Positions 45,210-53,342 of a DNA stretch of 64,000 nucleotides are shown in pieces. The translations under genes and the position numbers were made by a program. Position 1 is the stretch's first letter. Each line of letters opens with the position of its first letter. Source of the stretch: Thermoanaerobaculia bacterium (lineage in GTDB: Bacteria > Acidobacteriota > Thermoanaerobaculia > Multivoradales > Multivoraceae); NCBI GenBank assembly GCA_022823665.1, contig JAJEHN010000001.1:62001-126000 (forward strand). The letters run 5' to 3'. The notes under the pieces were generated by a model. It searched no databases. It worked only from the letters and a program-made list of their open reading frames with translations, and was not told where the DNA came from.

Positions 45210-45899
45210 TCATCCGCGAACGAGTACGCGCTCCCCCAGCGGCTGCACCGGCCGGTAGTTGTTCGGGAAGATCGCCGCGAAGGCCTCGATCTGGCCGGCC
45301 GACAGCGCCAGTGTCTCGGTCAGGACGATCCAGGCGACGCCTTCCGTACACGGCGGCGTGGTGAGCGAACCGCGGTATCGCCAGGTCGCGCGGCGCTCCG
45401 GCAGCAGGGCCGGCACGTCGACGGCCTCCGGAACAGGGCGGGGCGGCCCGGCCTCGGCGGGCAGAGGGTCCCAGAACGTCGCCAGGGCCCGGTTCTCGGG
45501 TCCCTCGCGGAAGAGGACCCCGACCACGGCCAGCGCGCCGCCTTCGCTCCGGTGCACGAAGTGCATTTCCAAGGGCAGACGAACGCCCTCGACCGTGTGC
45601 TCGGCAGCGTGGTGAAAGTGGAACTGCTCCAGCTCGTATCGCACTCCGTCGAGAACGATGCCGTTGCCGGAAGCCGGGTTGACCTGGATCGAGTGCCCGG
45701 TGTTCTCGACGGTTGCCGGCGACGACCGGTAGTCGAAGCCGACGGGCACGAGCCTCTCACGCCGGGCGCGGCTCAAGTCGATCGGTGACTGCTCCCCTCC
45801 CAGGGAACACGCCGCGTACGCCGGGTCGAGCTCGCCCCAGACCGCCGGGCCGTCGTGCGCCCCGTAGCCCCATTCGGGGCGTTTGGACTCCCCACACAT
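45210..45899 (-). CDS. Alpha-class carbonic anhydrase without a visible signal peptide
   Basis: The 229-residue enzyme hydrates CO2. The zinc ligands are the two His of QFHFHHAAEH plus its final His. Other family motifs are EWGYGAHDGPAVWGELDPAYAACSLGGEQSPIDL, LTTPPCTEGVAWIVL and NNYRPVQPL. Cys residues in YAACSLGG and PPCTEG can form the usual disulfide, which implies export, but the protein starts MCGESKRPEWGYG and no upstream start extends the frame to a signal peptide. Either a real signal has been lost, or the start is a rare codon, or the protein is cytoplasmic. Confidence 0.88.
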   Translation of the reverse strand: MCGESKRPEWGYGAHDGPAVWGELDPAYAACSLGGEQSPIDLSRARRERLVPVGFDYRSSPATVENTGHSIQVNPASGNGIVLDGVRYELEQFHFHHAAEHTVEGVRLPLEMHFVHRSEGGALAVVGVLFREGPENRALATFWDPLPAEAGPPRPVPEAVDVPALLPERRATWRYRGSLTTPPCTEGVAWIVLTETLALSAGQIEAFAAIFPNNYRPVQPLGERVLVRG

Positions 45900-45957
45900 C
45901 GGGGCGGAACCTTACCCGGAGCTCCCCGCGGCGAGGCGACGCGGTCCGCCCGTGCGG

Positions 45958-45963
45958 TACATT
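45958..45963 (+). promoter_or_regulatory. -10-like hexamer of the cytochrome c/PhoD-like fusion gene
   Basis: TACATT ends 7 bases before the ATG at 45971. There is no Shine-Dalgarno sequence between, so a leaderless transcript is likely. No -35 is recognisable. Confidence 0.4.
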
Positions 45964-45970
45964 CCCGCGC

Positions 45971-47386
45971 ATGCCGCGCATCGGGTCCGATGTCCGGCGC
46001 CGCCGGCGCCGGTTCCTCCGTCTCGGCACCCTCCCCGTCGTCGTCCTCGCCTGGGCGGCCGCACCCGCCCTCGGCGCCGCTGCCGACCCGGCGGCGGTCG
46101 AACGGGGCGCGGTGATCTACCGCGGCGGCACGTGCCCGGTGTGCCACCACTGGGAAGGCCAGGGGAACCGCCGCGGACCGGACCTGACCGACGAGGAGTG
46201 GCTTCACGGCGACGGATCGCTTGCCGCCGTGCGCACCGCGATCGAGACCGGCTTCCGCCACGGCGCGGGCCGCCGATTCGGCGGCAAGTACGAGATGTGG
46301 CCGCTGGGCGGCATGGAACTCGACGAAGGCGACGTCGATGCATTGACCGCCTACGTCTGGTCCCTCCACCGGCGTCGCCGGGCCGCCGACACGTTGACCC
46401 GGGAGGTCGTCAGCCGCATCGCCTTCGGTTCCAGCGCCGACCAGGACCGGGCGCAGCCGGTCTGGGACACCGTGCTCGCGCTCAGGCCCCAGCTCACGTT
46501 GATGCTCGGTAACAGCGTCCTGGCCGGCACGGAAGACATGCAGCAACTCCGCCTGCAGTACGACAAGCTGACGGCGAAGCCGGGGTTCGCCGAGCTGCGC
46601 CGGCAGAGCCGCTTCCTGGCAACCTGGAACGACCTGGACTTCGGCCGCGAGGACGGTGGCGCCGACTTCGAGAAGCGGGCCGAGTCGCAAGAGATCTTCC
46701 TGGACTTCTGGAATGAACCCACCGGATCGCCGCGACGGCAACAGCAAGGCGTCTACGCTGCGCAGCGTTTCGGGCCGCCGGGCCGGCGCCTGCAGGTCAT
46801 CCTGCTGGATACCCGGTACGGCCGCGGGCCACTCTGGCGCGTATCGCCTGACGAAGCCCGAAGGCGGGAACTCCTGGGCATGGGCCCCTACCTGGCGAAC
46901 GACCACGAGCGCGCCCGGATGCTGAGCGAGGAGCAGTGGCGCTGGCTCGAAGAACAGCTCCGGCAGCCGGCCGACCTGCGCCTGATCGCCACCAGCATCC
47001 CCTTCGTCATGGAGTTCACCGGCCGGGAAAGCTGGGCGAACATGCCGAACGAGCGCCAGCGGCTGATCGACCTGGTCCGGGACACCGGCGCGACCGGCCT
47101 CCTGCTGCTGAGCGGCGACACTCCCTGGGCCGACGTCTCGCGCCTCGACGGCGAGGCGCCCTATCCGCTGTGGGACTTCACGTCCGGTCCGCTCAACCGC
47201 CGCGGGACGGCCGGGATCGGCCCGAACCGGCACCGCGTCGGCCAGGCCACGCGCGAGCCGGGCTTCGGCTACATCGAGGTCGACTGGACCGCCGCCGACC
47301 CCGAGGTCCGGGTCGAGGTCCGGAGCGTGGCGAACCGGCGCCTGCTGCGCCAGACGCTGCGGTTGTCGGAGTTGCAGCCGAAGTAG
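45971..47386 (+). CDS. Fusion of cytochrome c and metal-site-deficient PhoD-like domain
   Basis: This 471-residue exported protein has an Arg-rich n-region and a signal peptide to about residue 37. Residues 45-135 are a class I cytochrome c with heme site CPVCHH (C55, C58, H59) and a likely Met axial ligand (M115). Residues 148-470 align with PhoD-like phosphodiesterases: FGSSADQDRAQPVWDTVLA, ILLDTRYGRGPL and SSWAN-like text. Key ligand motifs are altered. The usual LGDNVY reads LGNSVL (179-184), WDDHDYGxND reads WNDLDFGRED (219-226), and SGDRHxxE reads SGDTPWAD (381-388). The phosphatase chemistry is therefore probably lost, leaving a binding domain tied to electron transfer. The frame in other strands here is ignored. 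Confidence 0.85.
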   Translation: MPRIGSDVRRRRRRFLRLGTLPVVVLAWAAAPALGAAADPAAVERGAVIYRGGTCPVCHHWEGQGNRRGPDLTDEEWLHGDGSLAAVRTAIETGFRHGAGRRFGGKYEMWPLGGMELDEGDVDALTAYVWSLHRRRRAADTLTREVVSRIAFGSSADQDRAQPVWDTVLALRPQLTLMLGNSVLAGTEDMQQLRLQYDKLTAKPGFAELRRQSRFLATWNDLDFGREDGGADFEKRAESQEIFLDFWNEPTGSPRRQQQGVYAAQRFGPPGRRLQVILLDTRYGRGPLWRVSPDEARRRELLGMGPYLANDHERARMLSEEQWRWLEEQLRQPADLRLIATSIPFVMEFTGRESWANMPNERQRLIDLVRDTGATGLLLLSGDTPWADVSRLDGEAPYPLWDFTSGPLNRRGTAGIGPNRHRVGQATREPGFGYIEVDWTAADPEVRVEVRSVANRRLLRQTLRLSELQPK

Positions 47387-47389
47387 ACG

Positions 47390-48652
47390 CTAGAAGAACA
47401 CGAAGGATCGCACCACGACGTTCCTCCGGCAGGGCGCATCTTCAGGCGCGGTCGGGTCGATGCAGGCCGTGTGGAAGGACCAGCGCGAGACGGAACCGTC
47501 GGTCACCGAGTCGTAGCACTTGAGCATCGAGACCTCGGTGGGCGTCTGCTGGGGAAACCAGTACCACTCGTGGTGCGGGCGGTAGGTAAAACGCGTGGTC
47601 TCGCCGACGCGGTCATCGTAGATGCGGTAGTTCGTGATGTACGGCTGGTCGGCGAAGGAAGGCCAGGCGCAGAGCACGAAGGGGTTCTGGCGCACCGTCT
47701 CCATCGGCTTGGCGAGGTTGATCGACATGAAGCGCCGCGACATCTTCGCGTCCGCCTCCGCCTCGGTGTAGTGCTGCTCACGGCCGAAGTTCCTCAGGTT
47801 CCTGGTGAGCAGCTCGCGGCAGCGTACGCGGCCGCTGTTGTCGTTCAGGTCGTTGTGCACGAGGTTGGCGTAGTTGGCGTTCACGCCGGGGTTCTTGTTG
47901 TCCTGGTCCTCCGTCCGGTCTCCCTGGTAGTCCTTGTCGAACACGTCGTGGTTGTACACGAAGGCGTCCGTCGCGTCCGGGAAGAAGTCGAGCAGGAGCT
48001 TCTCCATCTCCGGGTAGAACACGCGCTCCACCTCAGCCGCGTCGTAGAAGTTCTCGCACCTGGACTCGCAGTGCGCCAGCGAGAGGCCGAGCCTGTCCAT
48101 GCACTCGGCGCTGTCGGGCTTGAGCCCCGGGTAGACCTCCTCGATTCGACGCGCGTCGCGCATCACGTGGGGGAAGTACAGGCAGCCGCGCGCGATGTCC
48201 CTTTCGTACCGGCGCAGCGCCTCCGCGTCGGCCTGCCGCGCCGGGTCCCGCCAGAGGGCGTTGGACGAAACGATCGAGTAGGAAGGCTCCTCGCGGACGG
48301 AGTAGCGCAGCGGCAGCGCCAGGCCGCCTTCAGGCGCTTCGATGTCGTTCGCCCGAATGTACTCGAGGCACTCTCGGTAGCGACGAAAGCCGGGGCCCCA
48401 CTTCGTCTCGATCGGCCCGGGAGGGGCGTTGTCCAGCATGTCGGCGAACGCCTTCTCGGTCCCCTCGGCCACCTGGCGGAAGGTCGCCTCGGTCGCCGCC
48501 GCGGTTCCGGCATCCCCGTCCCGGTCGAACGACATGTAGGACAGGCCTCCGTTCGCCGCCACGGGCGGCGGCTGCCCCTTGGTGAGCTGCAGGGGCGGCA
48601 CGTAGGCCGGCGCGCCTGTTTCCGTGGCCGTCGCAACGTGATTCGCACTCAT
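47390..48652 (-). CDS. CmcJ/AsaB/NvfI family oxidoreductase-like protein
   Basis: The 420-residue protein has no signal peptide. Its C-terminal half matches the family that includes cephamycin CmcJ and fungal AsaB/NvfI: FVYNHDVFDKDY and VHNDLNDNSG, then RFMSINLAKPM, HHEWYWFPQQTPTEVSMLKCYDS, and SFHTACIDPTAPEDAPCRRNVVVRSFVFF. The HND...H pattern suits a non-heme iron centre of a 2-oxoglutarate-type enzyme. The first 110 residues are not in that core. The ATG at 48652 has GGGGAGGAG upstream and overlaps the stop of the amidohydrolase gene (ATGA), so the two are coupled. The substrate is unknown. Confidence 0.78.
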   Translation of the reverse strand: MSANHVATATETGAPAYVPPLQLTKGQPPPVAANGGLSYMSFDRDGDAGTAAATEATFRQVAEGTEKAFADMLDNAPPGPIETKWGPGFRRYRECLEYIRANDIEAPEGGLALPLRYSVREEPSYSIVSSNALWRDPARQADAEALRRYERDIARGCLYFPHVMRDARRIEEVYPGLKPDSAECMDRLGLSLAHCESRCENFYDAAEVERVFYPEMEKLLLDFFPDATDAFVYNHDVFDKDYQGDRTEDQDNKNPGVNANYANLVHNDLNDNSGRVRCRELLTRNLRNFGREQHYTEAEADAKMSRRFMSINLAKPMETVRQNPFVLCAWPSFADQPYITNYRIYDDRVGETTRFTYRPHHEWYWFPQQTPTEVSMLKCYDSVTDGSVSRWSFHTACIDPTAPEDAPCRRNVVVRSFVFF

Positions 48653-49737
48653 TCCGGTCTCCTCCCCAGCATTCGTTCCTCCCACGCCCGCACCTTGCGG
48701 TTCGCCTCGTCGAAGACGCGCTCGTAGTTGCCGATCGTGATCGCCTGAAGCGTCGCTTCGCTGAGCCTTTTCCGAAGTGGCGCGTAGTCGCGCCACGTCT
48801 TGAGGTACTGGTCCCGGCCGCGCGGCGCAACGGAGTCCGTCCCGAACAGAAAGCGGCCGGGATGGCGTTCAAGCAGCGCGGTCCAGGCTTCCAGCGAGGC
48901 TTCGTCGCGCACGATGTACTTCGCCACCTCGTCCCAGGACAGGTCGCAGTGCACATGGGAGAAGGCCTCGTCGGAAAGCAGGGCGTCGAGCAGTTCCACA
49001 TGGTCCGCTGCCGGCGCCACGAACCGGCCCAGGCCGGTGTGGGCCCAGATGATCGTGACGTCGGGATGGGCCCGGAAGAACTCCCGCACGGGCTCCAGGT
49101 GCACCGGCTCATGCGCCTCCGTGGGCAGCACGACGTCGATGTCGTTGTGGAAGATCACCACGAGGCCCACTTCGGCGGCGAAGTCGAGCACGCGGTCGAG
49201 CGCCGGATTCCGCAGACTCGCGGTATGGCCGAGGATCTTCGAGGTCACGAACTCCTTGTGGATCGAGAACTCCCCGATGCCGGAGAAGACGCCGGGGTAG
49301 TGCTCCAGGACGCGGCGGATGTGGTCCGCGGCATACATGTCCGTCGGGTTGAAGCCCGTGATCATCGGATCGAAGCGCGCCTGGTCCTCGGGCGGCAGTT
49401 GCTGGTACTCCTCGGCGAGGATCGCATCGACGAAGGAGTAGTAGTACAGCGCCGAATCCGAGTGCAGGTAGTAGTCCGGCGCGCGGTCGCCCGACTCGAA
49501 GTAGTCCCACTTCTGCTGCAGCGGGATGCCGAACACCGCCGTGCGCCCGGCGTCGTCTCCCGCCGTCTCCAGGAACTCGCTCAGCGTGACGCCGCGCTGG
49601 ACGTAGTTCGTCAGGTGGAAGTGGACGTCGTGGAACTTCGGCTCGTTCGACTCCGCCCAGCCGGCCGACGCCGAGAACAGCCACGCCGCGACGAGCAGCG
49701 GCGCTCCGATTCCCGGCTCGGCCGTGCTGGTGAACAC
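48649..49737 (-). CDS. Secreted amidohydrolase (Amidohydro_2 family)
   Basis: The 362-residue metal-dependent hydrolase has an N-terminal signal segment (APLLVAAWLFSASAGWAES). The TIM barrel starts at FHDVHFHLTNY with the HxH ligand pair. Further conserved sites are FSGIGEFSIHKEF, VIFHNDID, TIIWAHTGLGRF and FLFGTDSVAPRGRDQYL, the last with the metal Asp. It resembles amidohydrolases acting on aromatic or cyclic acids rather than TatD nucleases. The start is GTG with no clear Shine-Dalgarno sequence. It lies first in a two-gene unit with the CmcJ-like gene. Confidence 0.85.
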   Translation of the reverse strand: MFTSTAEPGIGAPLLVAAWLFSASAGWAESNEPKFHDVHFHLTNYVQRGVTLSEFLETAGDDAGRTAVFGIPLQQKWDYFESGDRAPDYYLHSDSALYYYSFVDAILAEEYQQLPPEDQARFDPMITGFNPTDMYAADHIRRVLEHYPGVFSGIGEFSIHKEFVTSKILGHTASLRNPALDRVLDFAAEVGLVVIFHNDIDVVLPTEAHEPVHLEPVREFFRAHPDVTIIWAHTGLGRFVAPAADHVELLDALLSDEAFSHVHCDLSWDEVAKYIVRDEASLEAWTALLERHPGRFLFGTDSVAPRGRDQYLKTWRDYAPLRKRLSEATLQAITIGNYERVFDEANRKVRAWEERMLGRRPE

Positions 49738-49773
49738 CTGACGAAGCTACACCATCGGCCTCTGGCGGCCGAC

Positions 49774-51180
49774 TCAGCTCCTTGCCTGGTCCTGCGCCGC
49801 CTTGGCCGCCTGCATGTCGTCCTCGTCCGGCATCAGGATGAACTCGGGGTAGGACTCGATGCCCAGTTCGGTCATGTCCTGACCGAGTTCCTCGACTTCC
49901 GGCGAGACCCGAACGCCGATCGTCTTCTCGAGCACCCACCACAGAAGCAGGGAAACCCCGAAGACGAAGACGCCGATCACGACGATGCCGATGACCTGCG
50001 GCACGAAGCTGCCGCCGGCCGCGATGCAGACGGCGAGGGTGCCCCAGATGCCGGCGAACAGGTGGACCGGAACGGCGCCGACGACGTCGTCCAGCTTCAT
50101 CCGTTCGAGCAGCTTCATGCCGGCCACCGTGACCACGCCGCCGATGGCGCCAATGAGCAGCGCCCAGTGGTGACCGACCAGGTCCGGTCCGGCGGTCACG
50201 CCGACCAGTCCGCCGAGAGCGCCGTTGAGCACGGCCAGGAGGTCGACCCGGCCCAGCAGCGGCCGTGACAGGACGAGGGCCGCGACGACGCCGGCCGCGG
50301 CGCCGAGGTTCGTGTTGATCAGCAGGTTGCCCATCGCCGTGGCATCGCTGGCGCCGCCGAGCGCAAGCTGCGAGCCGCCGTTGAACCCGAACCAGCCCAT
50401 CCAGAGGATGAAGACCCCGAGCGTGACGATCGGCACGTTGGACGGCGGCGTCGCCTTGACGCTGCCGTCGCCGCGGAACTTGCCGCGCCGCGCCCCCACG
50501 ATGAGGATGCCGGCCAGCGCCGCCCATCCACCGGTCGAGTGGACGATCGTCGAGCCGGCGAAGTCCTGGAAACCGCGTTCGGCCAGCCAGCCGCCGCCCC
50601 AGGTCCAGGCCCCGACGATCGGGTACAGAACCGCGGTCAGCACGGCCGTGAAGATGAGGAAGGACCAGAGCTTGACCCGCTCGGCGAGAGCCCCCGACAC
50701 GATCGAGGCCGTGGTGGCCACGAACGTCATCTGGAAGAACCAGCTCGACATCTCGGAGTAGCCGCTTCCGACGACGGCGGCCGCCTTATCGGCGTCGCCG
50801 CCGAGGAAGGCCATCTCGTCCGCCGACGCTTCGAAGAAGAGCGAAACCGAGCCGATCCAGCCGCTCACATCGACGTACATCAGGTTGTAGCCGATCGCGT
50901 AGTACGCGATCCCGGCGATCGAGTACAGGCCGATGTTCTTCATGCAGATGACGGAGGCGTTCTTGGTCCGCACCGAACCGGCCTCGAGCATCGTGAAGCC
51001 GGCGCACATCCACATGATGAACGCGCCCCAGACCAGGAAGGCGTACGTATTGAAGACGTAGGCGACCTCTCCGGACACCTGGGCGCCAGCAGCGGACGCC
51101 ACGACAAGCAGTCCAACGCCAGCGAGAACTACCTTGACAACGATCGATCGTGACGAGAGCGGCTCGAACTGGGGCTTCAT
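49774..51180 (-). CDS. amt: Ammonium transporter
   Basis: The 468-residue inner-membrane channel has a leader helix and about eleven further helices. The Amt signature QDFAGSTIVHSTGGWAALAG includes the first pore His, and the second is in AVPVHLFAGIWG. YNLMYVD and FNGGSQLALGG also match. A C-terminal tail of about 40 residues is longer and more acidic than in E. coli AmtB. The start has GGAGGA 7 bases upstream. No GlnK/GlnB gene is adjacent, which is less usual than a glnK-amt pair; regulation by PII may come from elsewhere. Confidence 0.93.
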   Translation of the reverse strand: MKPQFEPLSSRSIVVKVVLAGVGLLVVASAAGAQVSGEVAYVFNTYAFLVWGAFIMWMCAGFTMLEAGSVRTKNASVICMKNIGLYSIAGIAYYAIGYNLMYVDVSGWIGSVSLFFEASADEMAFLGGDADKAAAVVGSGYSEMSSWFFQMTFVATTASIVSGALAERVKLWSFLIFTAVLTAVLYPIVGAWTWGGGWLAERGFQDFAGSTIVHSTGGWAALAGILIVGARRGKFRGDGSVKATPPSNVPIVTLGVFILWMGWFGFNGGSQLALGGASDATAMGNLLINTNLGAAAGVVAALVLSRPLLGRVDLLAVLNGALGGLVGVTAGPDLVGHHWALLIGAIGGVVTVAGMKLLERMKLDDVVGAVPVHLFAGIWGTLAVCIAAGGSFVPQVIGIVVIGVFVFGVSLLLWWVLEKTIGVRVSPEVEELGQDMTELGIESYPEFILMPDEDDMQAAKAAQDQARS

Positions 51181-51302
51181 TCGTTTCCTCCGGCTAGTGG
51201 TGGAGGCCCCGCCCCCTCTTGCGAGGGCGTCGACGACGCGTGACCAGGTTCTTCGCTGACCGACCCAAGGCGGAACGCCAGGACCGCGCTCGGGACATGA
51301 GC

Positions 51303-51308
51303 ATTGTA
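51303..51308 (-). promoter_or_regulatory. -10-like TACAAT upstream of amt
   Basis: Reading toward amt, TACAAT lies 122 bases before the start codon, preceded by GC. There is no matching -35, so a sigma-54 or activator-dependent promoter cannot be ruled out. The interval 51181-51342 holds nothing else that I can support. Confidence 0.3.
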
Positions 51309-51342
51309 GCGGCAGTCCCGAGAGGGCCCTGGACCGCCGGCG

Positions 51343-51759
51343 CTACTCCGCCCGCTTGTAGACGGCGCCCAGCACCATGCCGCCGATGCCGAAGGAGATG
51401 ACGTCCACCGCGAGCCACAACCAGGCGACGTGGTACGGGAAGTCGTTGACCACCAGCGTCAGGTAGAACTGCTGAAAGCCGACGACAGTCCCCAGCAGCA
51501 CGCCGAAGTGGAGTCCGCCCTTCGCGCCCGGCTGCCAGGACTGCCGGCTCGAGGCGAACAGCAGACTCGCCACCACGCCCAGGACAAGCGCGATCACCAG
51601 GAACCACACGACTTGCATCGCCATGCTGTCGGGTTCCTGCACGAACGCGGGCTGATCCAGGTACATGCCGCCAAGCACCAGGCCGTGCATGACGAAGTTG
51701 GCGATGTTCTGAACGAAACCAGCCGCCAGGCCGGCGCCGATTGCTCTACCCCAGTTCAT
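51343..51759 (-). CDS. Four-helix membrane protein of unknown function
   Basis: The 138-residue protein has four hydrophobic helices (about 6-28, 45-67, 80-100, 107-130), separated by short loops. Text such as AGLAAGFVQNIANFVMHGLVLGGMYL suggests it belongs to a family I have seen in Acidobacteriota and related groups without a named function. AGAGGAGGA lies just before the ATG, a very strong ribosome site. It follows the amt leader and may be an independent small membrane gene. Confidence 0.75.
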   Translation of the reverse strand: MNWGRAIGAGLAAGFVQNIANFVMHGLVLGGMYLDQPAFVQEPDSMAMQVVWFLVIALVLGVVASLLFASSRQSWQPGAKGGLHFGVLLGTVVGFQQFYLTLVVNDFPYHVAWLWLAVDVISFGIGGMVLGAVYKRAE

Positions 51760-51824
51760 TCGATCCTCCTCTGAGCGTTGACGCCGCCGGCACGGCGCGA
51801 TGTGAGTACGAGTATCCGGTCCTG

Positions 51825-53342
51825 CTACACCAGCACATCCTCCACCACACGGCCGTGGACGTCGGTCAACCGGAAGTCGCGGCCGCTGTAACGGTAGGTC
51901 AGGCGCTCATGGTCGATCCCGAGCTGGTGGAGGATCGTCGCGTTCAGGTCGTGGATGTGCACGCCGCCCGAGACGATGTTGTAGCAGTGGTCGTCCGTCT
52001 CGCCGTACGTCTTGCCCGGTTCGATCCCCGCTCCCGCCATCCACACCGTGTAGCAGCGGCCGTGGTGGTCCCGGCCGTAGTTGTCCTCGGCCAGCGTTCC
52101 CTGGCAGTACACGGTGCGGCCGAACTCGCCGCCCCAGACGACCAGGGTGTCTTCCAGCAGCCCCCGCTGATCCAGGTCGGTGACCAGGGCCGCGGACGCC
52201 CGGTCGACATCGCCGCACTGCAGCCGGATGTCGCTCGGCAGATCGCCGTGCTGGTCCCAGCCGCGGTGGTAGAGCTGGATGAAGCGTACGTCGCGCTCCG
52301 CCAGCCGCCGCGCCAGCAGGCAGTTCGCGGCGTAGGTGCCCGGGGTGCGCGCGTCCTCGCCGTAGAGGTCGAAGGTGCTCCGGGGCTCGCCCGACGTGTC
52401 GACGAGTTCGGGCACCGATGCCTGCATCCGGTAGGCCATCTCGTACTGGGCGATCCGGGCCGCGATCTCCGGGTCGCCGAACTCCTCGTGGTGCTGCTCG
52501 TTGAGTTCGGCCACGACGTCCAGCATCCGCCGCCGGATGCCACGATCGATTCCAGGCGGGTCGGACAGGTAGAGGACCGGGTCCTCCGCCGCCCGCAGGT
52601 TGACGCCCTGGTGCTCCGACGGCAGGAAGCCGGCGCCCCATAGCCGCTGAAAGAGCGCCTGGGACTCACGTCTGGCGCTGCCCTGGGAGATCAGCACGAT
52701 GAAGGCCGGCAAGTCGTTGTTCTCGGAACCGATGCCGTAGCTCAGCCAGGCGCCCAGGCTCGGTCGGCCCGGCTGCTGGTGTCCCGTCTGCAGGAAGGTG
52801 ATCCCCGGATCGTGGTTGATCGCCTCCGTGTTCACCGCCTTGAGGAAGCAGAGCCTGTCGACGATTTCCGCCGTCCGGGGCATCAGCTCGCTGACCCAGG
52901 CGCCGCTCTCGCCGTGCTGCGCGAACTCGAACATCGACGCCGTGATCGGGAAGGACGTCTGGTTGGCCGTCATCCCGGTCACGCGCTGATCGCCCCGTAC
53001 CGATGCCGGCAGTTCCTCGCCGTGCCACTCGGCCAGCCGCGGCTTGTAGTCGAAGAGGTCGATCTGGGACGGCGCACCGGACTGAAACAGGTAGATCACC
53101 CGCTTCGCCCTGGCCGGAAAGTGGGTGCCCTGAAGGGCTCCCAACGCCCGCGTCGCCTCGCTTCGAGCAGCCCACGAGGGTCCGGGGTCGAGCAGCGAAG
53201 AAAGCGCCGCGACGCCGATGCCCGTGCTCGCCAGGCCGAAGAACTGCCGCCGGTTGACGCCGAGCGCGTAGTCGGCCTGGGGATCCGTGCCCGGTCGCGG
53301 GCCGCAGTCGCTACAGAAGGAGTCGGTCTTCTTTCCGTTCAT
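51825..53342 (-). CDS. DUF1501 protein, Tat-exported
   Basis: This 505-residue protein belongs to the DUF1501 (sulfatase-like fold) family. A Tat signal NRRQFFGLASTGIGVAAL is at residues 30-47. The domain begins RVIYLFQSGAPSQIDLFDYKP and includes HDPGITFLQTGHQQPGRPSLGAWLSYGIGSENNDLPAFIVL, VWGGEFGRT and GRDHHGRCYTVWMAGAG. A Cys pair before the Tat motif (FCSDCGP) could bind a metal. The ATG overlaps the stop of the PSD1 gene by 4 bases, and the pair is a recurrent unit in Planctomycetota and Acidobacteriota; its substrate is unknown. Confidence 0.92.
   Translation of the reverse strand: MNGKKTDSFCSDCGPRPGTDPQADYALGVNRRQFFGLASTGIGVAALSSLLDPGPSWAARSEATRALGALQGTHFPARAKRVIYLFQSGAPSQIDLFDYKPRLAEWHGEELPASVRGDQRVTGMTANQTSFPITASMFEFAQHGESGAWVSELMPRTAEIVDRLCFLKAVNTEAINHDPGITFLQTGHQQPGRPSLGAWLSYGIGSENNDLPAFIVLISQGSARRESQALFQRLWGAGFLPSEHQGVNLRAAEDPVLYLSDPPGIDRGIRRRMLDVVAELNEQHHEEFGDPEIAARIAQYEMAYRMQASVPELVDTSGEPRSTFDLYGEDARTPGTYAANCLLARRLAERDVRFIQLYHRGWDQHGDLPSDIRLQCGDVDRASAALVTDLDQRGLLEDTLVVWGGEFGRTVYCQGTLAEDNYGRDHHGRCYTVWMAGAGIEPGKTYGETDDHCYNIVSGGVHIHDLNATILHQLGIDHERLTYRYSGRDFRLTDVHGRVVEDVLV

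Noticed and set aside
51309..51340. Intrinsic terminator between the small membrane protein and amt
   Set aside because: The stem GGCAGTCC/GGACCGCC is imperfect with a bulge, and no T-run follows.
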